Below are positions 17,291-24,297 of a stretch of DNA of 25,302 nucleotides, piece after piece (the stretch's first letter is position 1; each line of letters begins with the position of its first letter). Under the pieces are notes generated by a model. It was given only the letters and a program-made list of their open reading frames with translations, did not search any database and was not told where the DNA came from. The DNA comes from a virus. The stretch covers positions 1-25,302 of the IMG/VR virus record IMGVR_UViG_3300042475_004209. The stretch is one strand, 5' to 3'. The translations under genes and the position numbers were made by a program.

Positions 17291-19521
17291 GAGCTTTCCC
17301 AGGTAATGTTGCTAGAGCTTGCGGTTGGGCTGAACTGCCATTTGCCAGAGAACGAGCTGACGGTACCAGCAGTTGTCGGAGGATTACTGCAAGCACAGCC
17401 GGTGATTTTCAGGGCAAAAGGAAGGTATGTAGCAGCACCAAAAGCCAGGCCTCCAGAAGCTACATTGTATCGTACCAGCCAGGCTGTATCAGATCCACCA
17501 TAATCACAGTTGGCGACAAGTGTTTGTGAACCGCTTGCATTCAATGGTCCTTGTCCTGATCCGATGTAATACTGAGTGTTCTGGGGCTCTACAGCGTCAA
17601 ATCCAAAAACAACCTGATTGTTAGCATTGATAACTAGCCATTGGCTTGTTGTTGAGTTTGCAGCAACACTGCCAGTCAGTGAGGCACAGCCGCTTGCTGA
17701 GGTTAGGACATAACGCCAGTATCCTTCCTGTCCTAGCGGTGGTGAAGTGCAATCAGGCGGCGCTGACTTTGGTGCGCAGATTTGGCAGAAAATGCAATAG
17801 CTTCCGCCCAAATCTGCTTCACCGGCATACGTTGAGCCTGCTGGGCAGGCGAGGCTATTAAGATCATCGCCACAGATGGTCTGCGACACACAATCCTCCA
17901 AGCATCCAGGATACTCATCCGGTGGCGTCGGCGATGGTGCTGGCGGTGTGCTCGGTGGGTTATAGCCACCTGGTGGCATAGGCGGTTGATCTGGTTCATC
18001 AGGCAGGCGAGGATTTGACGGCAGTGTCGGCGGATCGCCCGGCGGTGCTGGTGCTGCGCCAGGACCCACAGCCTGCCCCACCGACGCTGGCACGCTTGTG
18101 TCCGTCGCTCGATCCCCACCGCTGTCGTCGTCGCAGTCCAGGCCCGTCCTGATCGTCGTGTAGACGTGCCCCTGCGCCTGCGCCGACATCACGTCCAGGG
18201 CAATCACACTCCGGCCCGTCGCATCGATCGGGAAGTGCGTCGCCTGAAACTCGATCTCACCCGTCGGCGTCTTGATGATCTGGTCCAGCTGGTAGAGGAA
18301 GTCGTGCGTCGTGGTGCTGCCATCGCTGGCGACACGATCGAACGTCAGCCGCACGATGTCGCCCTCCTCCAGCACGCGGTTGTAGACCTCAGGCCGGCAC
18401 GTCCATGATGCGGTGTGGGTGCTGTAGCGACGGCGTGAACGCCGGTAGGCCATCGCCCGCACAGCGTGCAGCTCATGGGTGCAGAACGCGCTCATGTCGT
18501 GCTGCTCGACGTTGCCGCTGGTGCGGTCGTTCGGGTAGCCCACCTCTGCGCTGCGGGCGATGCCGAAGCTGTCGTCCGGCTGCTGCCGCCACAGGCCCAC
18601 CATCAGCACCGGCTTCCGCTGCTCGAGGGGCGTGAAGTCCAGACTGATGGAACCGGGCAGGACGTAGTCCTCGTTGAACTCGAACTCCCACGGGATCGCA
18701 TCGGTCCGGATCGCATAGGCGCCATCGATCGGCAGCAGCGGCCGCAGGCCCCGCTTGCCGTTCACCCTCGTCTCCCGCAGCAGGAAGTAGGGAGCATGGG
18801 CGGCGATGAAGTCCGGCAGGTTGTTGCTGTCGCTCACCTCGATGTCGCAGTAGAGCTGGTTCGCATCGAGGAACAGGGCCGCCGTCTGCAGCCGTGTGGT
18901 GTCGATCATGTCGCTCGGCAGCTTCGCGCTGATCTCCATCGCCAGCTTGAACAGGTCGGCGAAGTTGCTCGAGGGGCCCGACGTGCTATCGGCCAGGCGG
19001 GTAACGGTGCGACCAGACCGGACGAAGGTCTGCACCTGTCGGTTCCAATCGCTCGACCCGTTCGGGTAGGTGTTGGTGAAGGAGACCGTCGTCAGCCCGG
19101 TGCAGGTGCCCATGCTGCCGCAGTAGTCCGGCACGTCCTGCAGGGTGTAGCCGGCCCTGGCCTCGAGGAAGTTCCCTGGGCTCCAGTCGCCGGCACGTTG
19201 GTCGTAGGTCTGGGTGAAGCTGCCGACACGGCATGCGCACTGGTAGACGTCGCGCACCTGGAGGGAACCCATCGGGCCATCGCCCAGGATCAGGTGGTAG
19301 CTGGCCGTCAGCGTGTTGCTGGCATCGTTGGAGAATCGAGCATCGGTCGCCGGCGGCGAGACCATCACGCCCCCGCGGCTGCTGATCCTGCGAGCGAAGA
19401 TGATCGGCACCGGCTGGCCGATAGTCGCCACCTTCTGCTGGCCACACAGGTCCTGCGTGACGACCGCGCCGGCGTCGAGGAGTGGTGGCTGAGTCTCGGC
19501 AGCAGCAGCGAAGGCGGTCAT
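17287..19521 (-). CDS. Tail hub / tip protein with Pro-rich linker and Cys-rich C-terminal domain
   Basis: 744 aa. Residues 1 to about 480 form the conserved hub part (e.g. GQPVPIIFARRISSRGGVMV, DLFKLAMEISAKLP, NEDYVLPGSISLDFTPLEQR). A Pro-rich linker spans about 487-535 (PAPPGDPPTLPSNPRLPDEP). From about 535 a Cys-rich stretch (CLEDCVSQTICGDD, CIFCQICAPKSAPPDC) leads into a C-terminal domain. It resembles the tail hub/host-specificity proteins that follow the tape measure in siphophages; here it follows a minor tail gene after the tape measure. The 3' end (17290-17925) is clearly A+T-richer, suggesting a separately acquired receptor-binding domain. The exact homology to lambda J is not established. 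Confidence 0.82.
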   Translation of the reverse strand: MTAFAAAAETQPPLLDAGAVVTQDLCGQQKVATIGQPVPIIFARRISSRGGVMVSPPATDARFSNDASNTLTASYHLILGDGPMGSLQVRDVYQCACRVGSFTQTYDQRAGDWSPGNFLEARAGYTLQDVPDYCGSMGTCTGLTTVSFTNTYPNGSSDWNRQVQTFVRSGRTVTRLADSTSGPSSNFADLFKLAMEISAKLPSDMIDTTRLQTAALFLDANQLYCDIEVSDSNNLPDFIAAHAPYFLLRETRVNGKRGLRPLLPIDGAYAIRTDAIPWEFEFNEDYVLPGSISLDFTPLEQRKPVLMVGLWRQQPDDSFGIARSAEVGYPNDRTSGNVEQHDMSAFCTHELHAVRAMAYRRSRRRYSTHTASWTCRPEVYNRVLEEGDIVRLTFDRVASDGSTTTHDFLYQLDQIIKTPTGEIEFQATHFPIDATGRSVIALDVMSAQAQGHVYTTIRTGLDCDDDSGGDRATDTSVPASVGQAVGPGAAPAPPGDPPTLPSNPRLPDEPDQPPMPPGGYNPPSTPPAPSPTPPDEYPGCLEDCVSQTICGDDLNSLACPAGSTYAGEADLGGSYCIFCQICAPKSAPPDCTSPPLGQEGYWRYVLTSASGCASLTGSVAANSTTSQWLVINANNQVVFGFDAVEPQNTQYYIGSGQGPLNASGSQTLVANCDYGGSDTAWLVRYNVASGGLAFGAATYLPFALKITGCACSNPPTTAGTVSSFSGKWQFSPTASSSNITWESS

Positions 19522-19988
19522 CAGAAGCTCATCCCCATCCCCATCAGATTGGTCGTCAGCGTCCGCGGTGGGAACTGAGCACCGACCGGCGCCAGGCTTG
19601 AGCCTAGCTGCAGCGTGTACTGGAAGTCTGCCTCGGACGCAGTGGCGATCTCACCGAGGAATCTGGAGATCAGCTGCTGGCTCACGGGTGGAGTGACGAC
19701 ACCGGCGCTCTCGGCATCGAACTCATAGACCGACACCTCGAACAGCCGTGCCTGCTCCATCGCCAGCTGCACCGCCTGGACCACGACCGACGTTGCCGGC
19801 ATTGTGATCGTGATTCCGCCTTCATCACCGGTGGCGCCGGACGCAACACCAGATGAGGTGAACGGAACGTAGACCCACTGCGCGCTGCTCCACGTGATGA
19901 TCTTGTTGCTGTAGAAGTTCTGCCAGCGCTGATACGTTGTGCCTGCAGAATCGTAGATCCTGAGATAACCTGCCTGCGCGCGATTCAT
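19521..19988 (-). CDS. Minor tail protein, 155 aa (DUF1833-like)
   Basis: ATG at 19988, overlapping the tape measure stop. It reads MNRAQAGYLRIYDSAGTTYQ and later TMPATSVVVQAVQLAMEQAR, then LFEVSVYEFDAESAGVVTPP and VSQQLISRFLGEI. The pattern and position, between tape measure and hub, fit the DUF1833-like minor tail proteins seen in siphophages, comparable to lambda M/L. The stop abuts the hub start. The family name is from memory and tentative. Confidence 0.7.
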   Translation of the reverse strand: MNRAQAGYLRIYDSAGTTYQRWQNFYSNKIITWSSAQWVYVPFTSSGVASGATGDEGGITITMPATSVVVQAVQLAMEQARLFEVSVYEFDAESAGVVTPPVSQQLISRFLGEIATASEADFQYTLQLGSSLAPVGAQFPPRTLTTNLMGMGMSF

Positions 19989-21712
19989 TATGCGATCCCC
20001 ATCGAGCGTCGACCGTAGAACGTGCGGATCCTCGCGAGCGTCGTGGTCTCGGTCTGCCGCATCGCCCGCTCGAGATCACCAAGCGTCACCCACTGCTGAC
20101 CCTGAGCCTGCATGACGGGCCCCGTGGAGACGTTGATGGTGGCCGGCCCGGCGTTCACCACACTGCCGCCACGGGTGCCGGCGAGGTAGCGGGCGGAGGC
20201 CGCCGCCATCTTGGATTCGGGGATGATGTACTCTCGCTCGCCACCTTCGCCGACCATGGCCAGGGTTGGGCGATCGACAACGCCACCTTCGGCGAATCGC
20301 GGCACCGACACCGCCGGCACCAGGGGGAGGTCCGGGGTGGGCAGAGAGTTGTAGGCGCGGATCAGGGTATTGATCGCACCGACCGCGGCGTTGATGCCAC
20401 TGGCGATGGCGTTGAGGATGCCGTTGAAGACCTCACGGACGAAGCTGCCGATCGCCTGCAGCGGTGCCCGGACAGCGCCGACCATCCAGCTGAACAGGTC
20501 GCTGATCGGCTGTCGCAGGGTCAGGTTAAACAGCGTCACCCAGGGCTGGACGAACACCTTGTAGGCGATGTCGATAGCGACCTTGAGGCCAGTCTGCAAG
20601 TTCTGTCCCAGCCAGGCGAGGAACTCACCGATGGGCTTGCGGAAGGCGATCACCATGGCGGTGACGGCAGCGATGGCGAGGATGGTCCAGCCGACGGGGC
20701 CGGTGAAGACGGCGATCATGCCGGGGAGGAAGGTGCTGGTCATGAATGCCAGCAGACCCACCAGGGCGCTGGTGATGGAGGCGACTGCCGGGATGGCAGC
20801 ACCGAGCCAGCCGGCGATGGTGGCCGCCACAGGCAGGGCAGTCAGAGCGGTGATGATCGTCACGACGGCAGCCATTGCCGGGGCCAGTGCCAGCATGGCG
20901 ATCGAGAGGATGGCGATGGCGCCAATGATGCCCTGAATAGGACCGGGCAATTTGATAAACAGATCAAGCACTACCGTCATCGTATTTGTGACTGCCTCCA
21001 TTGCTGGCATGAGCACTTGTGCGACCATGCCACCAATAGCACCGATCTTGCCCTGCATCTTGACCATGCTGTCTGATGTTCTGTCCGCTTGCTCTGCGAA
21101 CTTTGTGCTCATCCCTGTGAACTTCTCAATCTCTTGCCGGCCCATGTTCAGCAACGGCACCATGTCGGCACCAGCCTTGCCAAATAGTTCCATTGCGAGA
21201 GCTGTCTTTTGCGCCCCGTCTGGCATCTTTGCGAACCTGTCTGCGATGTCGAGAATGATCTGATCGGTTGCCCTTAGATTCCCGCTTGCATCTTTCGATG
21301 CGACACCAAGCTCTTTCAGTGCACCATCTGCCTTGCCATCAACCAAAGCTCGGCTGAACTTCACGATCGACTTGCTGATCTGATCGATATCGACACCAGT
21401 GAGTCTGCCTGCCTTAGACAATCGACTGAGCTGCTCGACCGCGACACCGGTCTTCTGCGACATGTCGAACAGCTTGTCACCAGTATCGATCGACTTCTGT
21501 GCCAAAGCCACAAGGCCAGCACCGGAGGCCAAGGGCACCAGGCCTTGCAGTCCACCAACCACATTGCCAGCCGCTCCGGCCAGGCGCGACAGACCACCTC
21601 CTACCTGGTTCGCTGTCGAGTTGAGCTTGCCCAGCCTGGCGCCGAGCTGCTGGATCGCCTCGCCGCCAGTCACCGCAGCCTTGATCCTGAGCAGTGCATC
21701 CATGACGGCCAT
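19988..21712 (-). CDS. Tail tape measure protein, 574 aa
   Basis: ATG at 21712 behind a strong Shine-Dalgarno (AGGAGG, 7-nt spacer). The N-terminus is helical (LLRIKAAVTGGEAIQQLGAR, NVVGGLQGLVPLASGAGLVA), with TGVAVEQLSRLSKAGRLTGV and KAGADMVPLLNMGRQEIEKF typical of TP901-type tape measures. Hydrophobic segments at about residues 258-358 (GPIQGIIGAIAILSIAMLAL and more) match the usual membrane-inserting part. By the known 0.15 nm per residue rule, 574 residues predict a tail of about 86 nm, if unprocessed. Residues about 84-260 are coded by A+T-richer DNA, hinting at mosaic exchange. Confidence 0.92.
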   Translation of the reverse strand: MAVMDALLRIKAAVTGGEAIQQLGARLGKLNSTANQVGGGLSRLAGAAGNVVGGLQGLVPLASGAGLVALAQKSIDTGDKLFDMSQKTGVAVEQLSRLSKAGRLTGVDIDQISKSIVKFSRALVDGKADGALKELGVASKDASGNLRATDQIILDIADRFAKMPDGAQKTALAMELFGKAGADMVPLLNMGRQEIEKFTGMSTKFAEQADRTSDSMVKMQGKIGAIGGMVAQVLMPAMEAVTNTMTVVLDLFIKLPGPIQGIIGAIAILSIAMLALAPAMAAVVTIITALTALPVAATIAGWLGAAIPAVASITSALVGLLAFMTSTFLPGMIAVFTGPVGWTILAIAAVTAMVIAFRKPIGEFLAWLGQNLQTGLKVAIDIAYKVFVQPWVTLFNLTLRQPISDLFSWMVGAVRAPLQAIGSFVREVFNGILNAIASGINAAVGAINTLIRAYNSLPTPDLPLVPAVSVPRFAEGGVVDRPTLAMVGEGGEREYIIPESKMAAASARYLAGTRGGSVVNAGPATINVSTGPVMQAQGQQWVTLGDLERAMRQTETTTLARIRTFYGRRSMGIA

Positions 21713-21713
21713 C

Positions 21714-22040
21714 TCAGCTCCTCCTCTGCAGACGTCGGTTCAGCTGGTCGCGTGCATGTAGCTCCATCGCCTGCACGTCCTCCATCATTCTGCCGTCAAG
21801 CTCCACTCCCAGCAGCGGTGCCATCTGAAACACCGCGCCATAGTCCAGACCCAGAAGGCCCGTGGGCCCACTGCGCCATTGCGTCTGGCAGCGCTGGAAG
21901 ACATTCACCGCCGGCCACAGATCCGCCCACAGCCGGTACCGTTCCGGCTCCAGGTGGTGCGCCTCCAAGGTGATGCCGTAGGCGGCGGCGTCTCGTTGAA
22001 GCTGCGCCGTGTCACCCTTCCCCTTGAGCAGGTGATCCAC
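21714..22040 (-). CDS. Tail assembly chaperone T frame (DUF1799-like)
   Basis: A leftward frame from GTG at 22040 (MDHLLKGKGDTAQLQRDAAA) to the stop at 21714, in -1 frame to the upstream gene. VNVFQRCQTQWRSGPTGLLG and LDYGAVFQMAPLLGVELDG match the phage DUF1799 pattern. I think it is mostly made as a G-T fusion by frameshifting at 22052-22058, giving 237 residues (125 + 112). Independent start at GTG is possible but has no Shine-Dalgarno. The family acts as a tail chaperone binding the tape measure. Confidence 0.8.
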   Translation of the reverse strand: MDHLLKGKGDTAQLQRDAAAYGITLEAHHLEPERYRLWADLWPAVNVFQRCQTQWRSGPTGLLGLDYGAVFQMAPLLGVELDGRMMEDVQAMELHARDQLNRRLQRRS

Positions 22041-22058
22041 GGCGCCTGTCAGTTTTTT
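22004..22058 (-). other. Programmed -1 ribosomal frameshift signal (G to G-T)
   Basis: On the minus strand the heptamer A_AAA_AAC (22058 to 22052) is in the zero frame of the upstream gene (GCA AAA AAC TGA). After 6 nt (TGACAG) a hairpin forms: GCGCCGTG (22045 to 22038) pairs perfectly with CACGGCGC (22011 to 22004); after a GA bulge, TCACC pairs with GGTGA, closing a 14-nt loop. That makes 13 pairs. A -1 slip reads CTG ACA GGC GCC GTG and enters the T frame. All three elements (heptamer, spacer, stem) fit classic -1 frameshift sites. Confidence 0.85.
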
Positions 22059-22426
22059 GCTCGCGCCTTGTCGTGCGCCTCGAAGTAGGTCGTGACCAGG
22101 ACATCGGCCACGGTTGCCACTTCGAGCAGTTTCGCTCGGCTCTCTGGCGTCACCTCAACCGGCTGGCCGTCAGTCGTGGTGATCCCCTCCCAGCCTTCGA
22201 GGATCTCATCGGCGATCGCCCGGGTCGGGATCCCCTCGATCGGTTCGCCACGCTGCGCCGCGACCTTGATCGCCTGGTACTGCAGCTGAACCTCCTCCAT
22301 CCGCGACTGAGGCAGCCGGCGGAAGATGGCGGTGAACTGATGGGTGCGAACCCTGCCTCCGTCCTGCGTCTCGCGGATCACGATTGGCCAGCTGAAGGTC
22401 GGCGACTGCTCGAGGATGAAGGCCAT
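22049..22426 (-). CDS. Tail assembly chaperone G
   Basis: 125 aa, ATG at 22426. It reads MAFILEQSPTFSWPIVIRET, then FTAIFRRLPQSRMEEVQLQY, DEILEGWEGITTTDGQPVEV and a C-terminal helix ending AHDKARAKN. The FtaiFRRLpqsr...DEiLeGWeGi.d.dG pattern is that of siphophage tail assembly chaperones, encoded between tail tube and tape measure. The zero-frame stop TGA follows the slippery heptamer directly, so a minority product should extend into the T frame, as in lambda G/GT. It keeps the tape measure soluble during tail assembly. Confidence 0.88.
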   Translation of the reverse strand: MAFILEQSPTFSWPIVIRETQDGGRVRTHQFTAIFRRLPQSRMEEVQLQYQAIKVAAQRGEPIEGIPTRAIADEILEGWEGITTTDGQPVEVTPESRAKLLEVATVADVLVTTYFEAHDKARAKN

Positions 22427-22429
22427 GGA

Positions 22430-23359
22430 TCAGGTGAACGCGAAGGAGAACTCGTCGTTGCCGGTGCTTGGCAGGCAACGGAAGGGGAGGGTGACGTGCG
22501 TCACGCTGTCGCCATCCTCGAAGGTCGGAGCATCGAAGGCGCAGTAGCTGGCGAGGAAGGTAATGATGTTGCCGGCGGCACCGCTGTGGGTCCAGGTGAT
22601 GGCACCAGCAGTCTGAGCCGAGGCAATGCTGATGAAGTCCTTGCTGCCGATCGCAGGCAGCTCGATCGTGATGCTGCCGGTGGTCTTGCGATCGGTGAGC
22701 CGCACCTGCTTCGAGCAGCCGGCCTTCTGTTCGAACACCATCTCGTTGCCGAGGCTCAGGCTGAACTGCGTCATGCAGGCCGAGAATCCATGGACCGTGA
22801 CCGTCGCGGTGTTGTCGGCGTTGACGGCAACCGGGGCAGCCTGGTTCGAGTAGGTCTCGGTCGGACGGGAGAGAGCGCCAGGAGCAGCGAAGATTCCCAT
22901 CTGATCGAAGGCGATCGTCGGGATCTCGCCGGTCGTCAGGCTGAACTCACCGGTGCCGCGGATGCCGGTGATCGCCTGGCGGCTGCCGTTGTCGGCATAG
23001 AAGTCCATCGTGTAGGAGCTGAAGCCCGTGCTCACCGGGGCATAGGTGACGCTCGTGCTGGACACGATGGTCTCGCTGAGGCCACAGGCCTTCAGCAGGG
23101 GGCCGTAGCGGGGGGCGGTGCCGGCGGTACCGGAGCCTGCCATCTCGACGGTGGCCTTGACGGGGACCGATCGCTGCCCGACGACGCTGGGCCGGTTGCC
23201 CATGTAGGCCTGGATCGTCTCGCGCTCGAGCAGTTCCATCGCCAGGGGCTCGACGTCGAGCTCAGTGAAGAGCAGGGCATCGGTCGCCGCCGGGGAGGAA
23301 CTGGTGCCGTAGGTGGACTCGGACTTGACGAGCGCGAGTCGATTGCGCCACAGGGCCAT
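22430..23359 (-). CDS. Major tail tube protein, 309 aa
   Basis: ATG at 23359. The N-terminus (MALWRNRLALVKSESTYGTS) and a MGNRPSVVGQRSVPVKATVE block are typical of siphophage tail tube proteins. The rest is beta-rich (YTMDFYADNGSRQAITGIRG, GEFSLTTGEIPTIAFDQMGI) with several Cys in the second half (GFSACMTQFSLSLGNEMVFE, AGCSKQVRLTDRKTTGSITI). It forms the hollow tube of the tail. Position, upstream of the chaperones, and length support the call. No N-terminal propeptide is visible. Confidence 0.85.
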   Translation of the reverse strand: MALWRNRLALVKSESTYGTSSSPAATDALLFTELDVEPLAMELLERETIQAYMGNRPSVVGQRSVPVKATVEMAGSGTAGTAPRYGPLLKACGLSETIVSSTSVTYAPVSTGFSSYTMDFYADNGSRQAITGIRGTGEFSLTTGEIPTIAFDQMGIFAAPGALSRPTETYSNQAAPVAVNADNTATVTVHGFSACMTQFSLSLGNEMVFEQKAGCSKQVRLTDRKTTGSITIELPAIGSKDFISIASAQTAGAITWTHSGAAGNIITFLASYCAFDAPTFEDGDSVTHVTLPFRCLPSTGNDEFSFAFT

Positions 23360-23361
23360 GA

Positions 23362-23517
23362 TCAGTCCTCAGGTTGTGCGGTGGTCGGCTGCGCTTCACC
23401 AGGCTGGGTGGTCTGCTGCACTGCCAGCCATTGGCCATCGGTCAGCACATAGCTTCCACCGACACTCGGCAGAGGCGGCAGCTCTTGCGGCTGTGGCGAA
23501 CTGGTGCGAGCCATCAT
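23362..23517 (-). CDS. Small Pro/Gln-rich protein, 51 aa
   Basis: ATG ATG at 23517-23512 to TGA 23362-23364. It reads MMARTSSPQPQELPPLPSVG and then GSYVLTDGQWLAVQQTTQPG. The 'GGSYvl.dgq' block, with Pro and Gln/Thr-rich flanks, recurs in small proteins between tail terminator and tail tube genes in siphophages. Two nt separate it from the tail tube ATG. Function unknown; it is too short for most automated gene lists. Confidence 0.7.
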   Translation of the reverse strand: MMARTSSPQPQELPPLPSVGGSYVLTDGQWLAVQQTTQPGEAQPTTAQPED

Positions 23518-23542
23518 GCACAGGCGACAGGCTGATTCTACG

Positions 23543-23965
23543 TCAGCCCGTCGCCAGATTGCTCTGGCTCGTACGGTAGCTGACCTGGTAGGTGTTGATC
23601 TGCCACAGCGACGTCATGTCCGCCTTGTCCCGTTGTGGATCCATCGTCGTTGGCACGATGTCGATCACGCGATTCCCCAGGGTGCGGTCGGCCATGAGGA
23701 TCGAGTGAGCGGATTCGATGATCGGATCTGCGAGGGTGTCGGGCACATTGCCGCGGGTGTGAACGACGATCGCAACGTCCATCGTCCATGCCAGCTTGCA
23801 GTTGTTGATCGGGACGCAACGATCGGCAGCGGGCTCGATGATGATCACCGGCGCTTCATCACGAGCGAAGGCCTCGACCCGGGAGCGGTAGACGCCGGTG
23901 ATGCCGGAGGTGGCAGCGAGGATGGAAGCTATGTGGGCGAGGATGCCTTCGCGCCTGGTGGTCAT
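23543..23965 (-). CDS. Tail terminator protein (lambda gpU-like role)
   Basis: 140 aa, ATG at 23965. It reads MTTRREGILAHIASILAATS, with ITGVYRSRVEAFARDEAPVI, DRCVPINNCKLAWTMDVAIV, then SLWQINTYQVSYRTSQSNLA. This alpha/beta pattern ('R..IL..I...L......v.R.......e..p...i.p') is that of tail terminator/completion proteins, and the gene lies upstream of the tail tube where gpU-like genes occur. It caps the tail tube and joins it to the head. The fold call is by pattern and position. Confidence 0.75.
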   Translation of the reverse strand: MTTRREGILAHIASILAATSGITGVYRSRVEAFARDEAPVIIIEPAADRCVPINNCKLAWTMDVAIVVHTRGNVPDTLADPIIESAHSILMADRTLGNRVIDIVPTTMDPQRDKADMTSLWQINTYQVSYRTSQSNLATG

Positions 23966-24297
23966 GGGTTCAGCTCTGTTGGCGGCCAGGCATCGGGTTC
24001 AGGCTCGGTGCCGGCGAACACGCGCCCACCGCTGCCGTAGGGCACGGAGAAGAACCGCAGGGACCGCGGCAGCACCGGCAAGGCGCAGTTGACGAAGAAT
24101 CCAGGGAGAAGAGTCGGCGGGGTCAGCTCGTTGCCGTCCTCGTCGTAGGTGCCGGGGATCGTGACTTCGCCGATGATGTCGAGGGCACCTTTGTGGCCGA
24201 GGCTGACCAACTCGCCGTCGTCGTCAAGGTAGCCGGCACCACCGGCTGCATCATGGGCGGCCTGGTGATCGGGGAATCGGAGGGTGTAGTGCTTCAT
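23962..24297 (-). CDS. Small phage structural-region protein, 111 aa
   Basis: ATG at 24297. It reads MKHYTLRFPDHQAAHDAAGG, ALDIIGEVTIPGTYDEDGNE, PPTLLPGFFVNCALPVLPRS, and ends RVFAGTEPEPDAWPPTELNP. The order 'MkhYtLrF.d...A...........idviG.........G....PG..vN...p..P..l....v' is conserved in many phages beside the tail-tube and terminator genes, with no known function. ATGA overlaps on both sides. Confidence 0.7.
   Translation of the reverse strand: MKHYTLRFPDHQAAHDAAGGAGYLDDDGELVSLGHKGALDIIGEVTIPGTYDEDGNELTPPTLLPGFFVNCALPVLPRSLRFFSVPYGSGGRVFAGTEPEPDAWPPTELNP

Noticed and set aside
18466-19578. Rightward frame of 370 codons within the tail hub region
   Set aside because: It is antisense to the well-supported hub gene; composition is shadow-like (runs of Ala, Arg, Val, Gly) with no domain.
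22073-23452. Rightward frame of 459 codons over chaperone and tail tube genes
   Set aside because: Antisense shadow: Gly/Asp/Arg/Ala-rich with no motif, and it covers four coherent leftward genes. Long antisense frames are expected at this G+C level.
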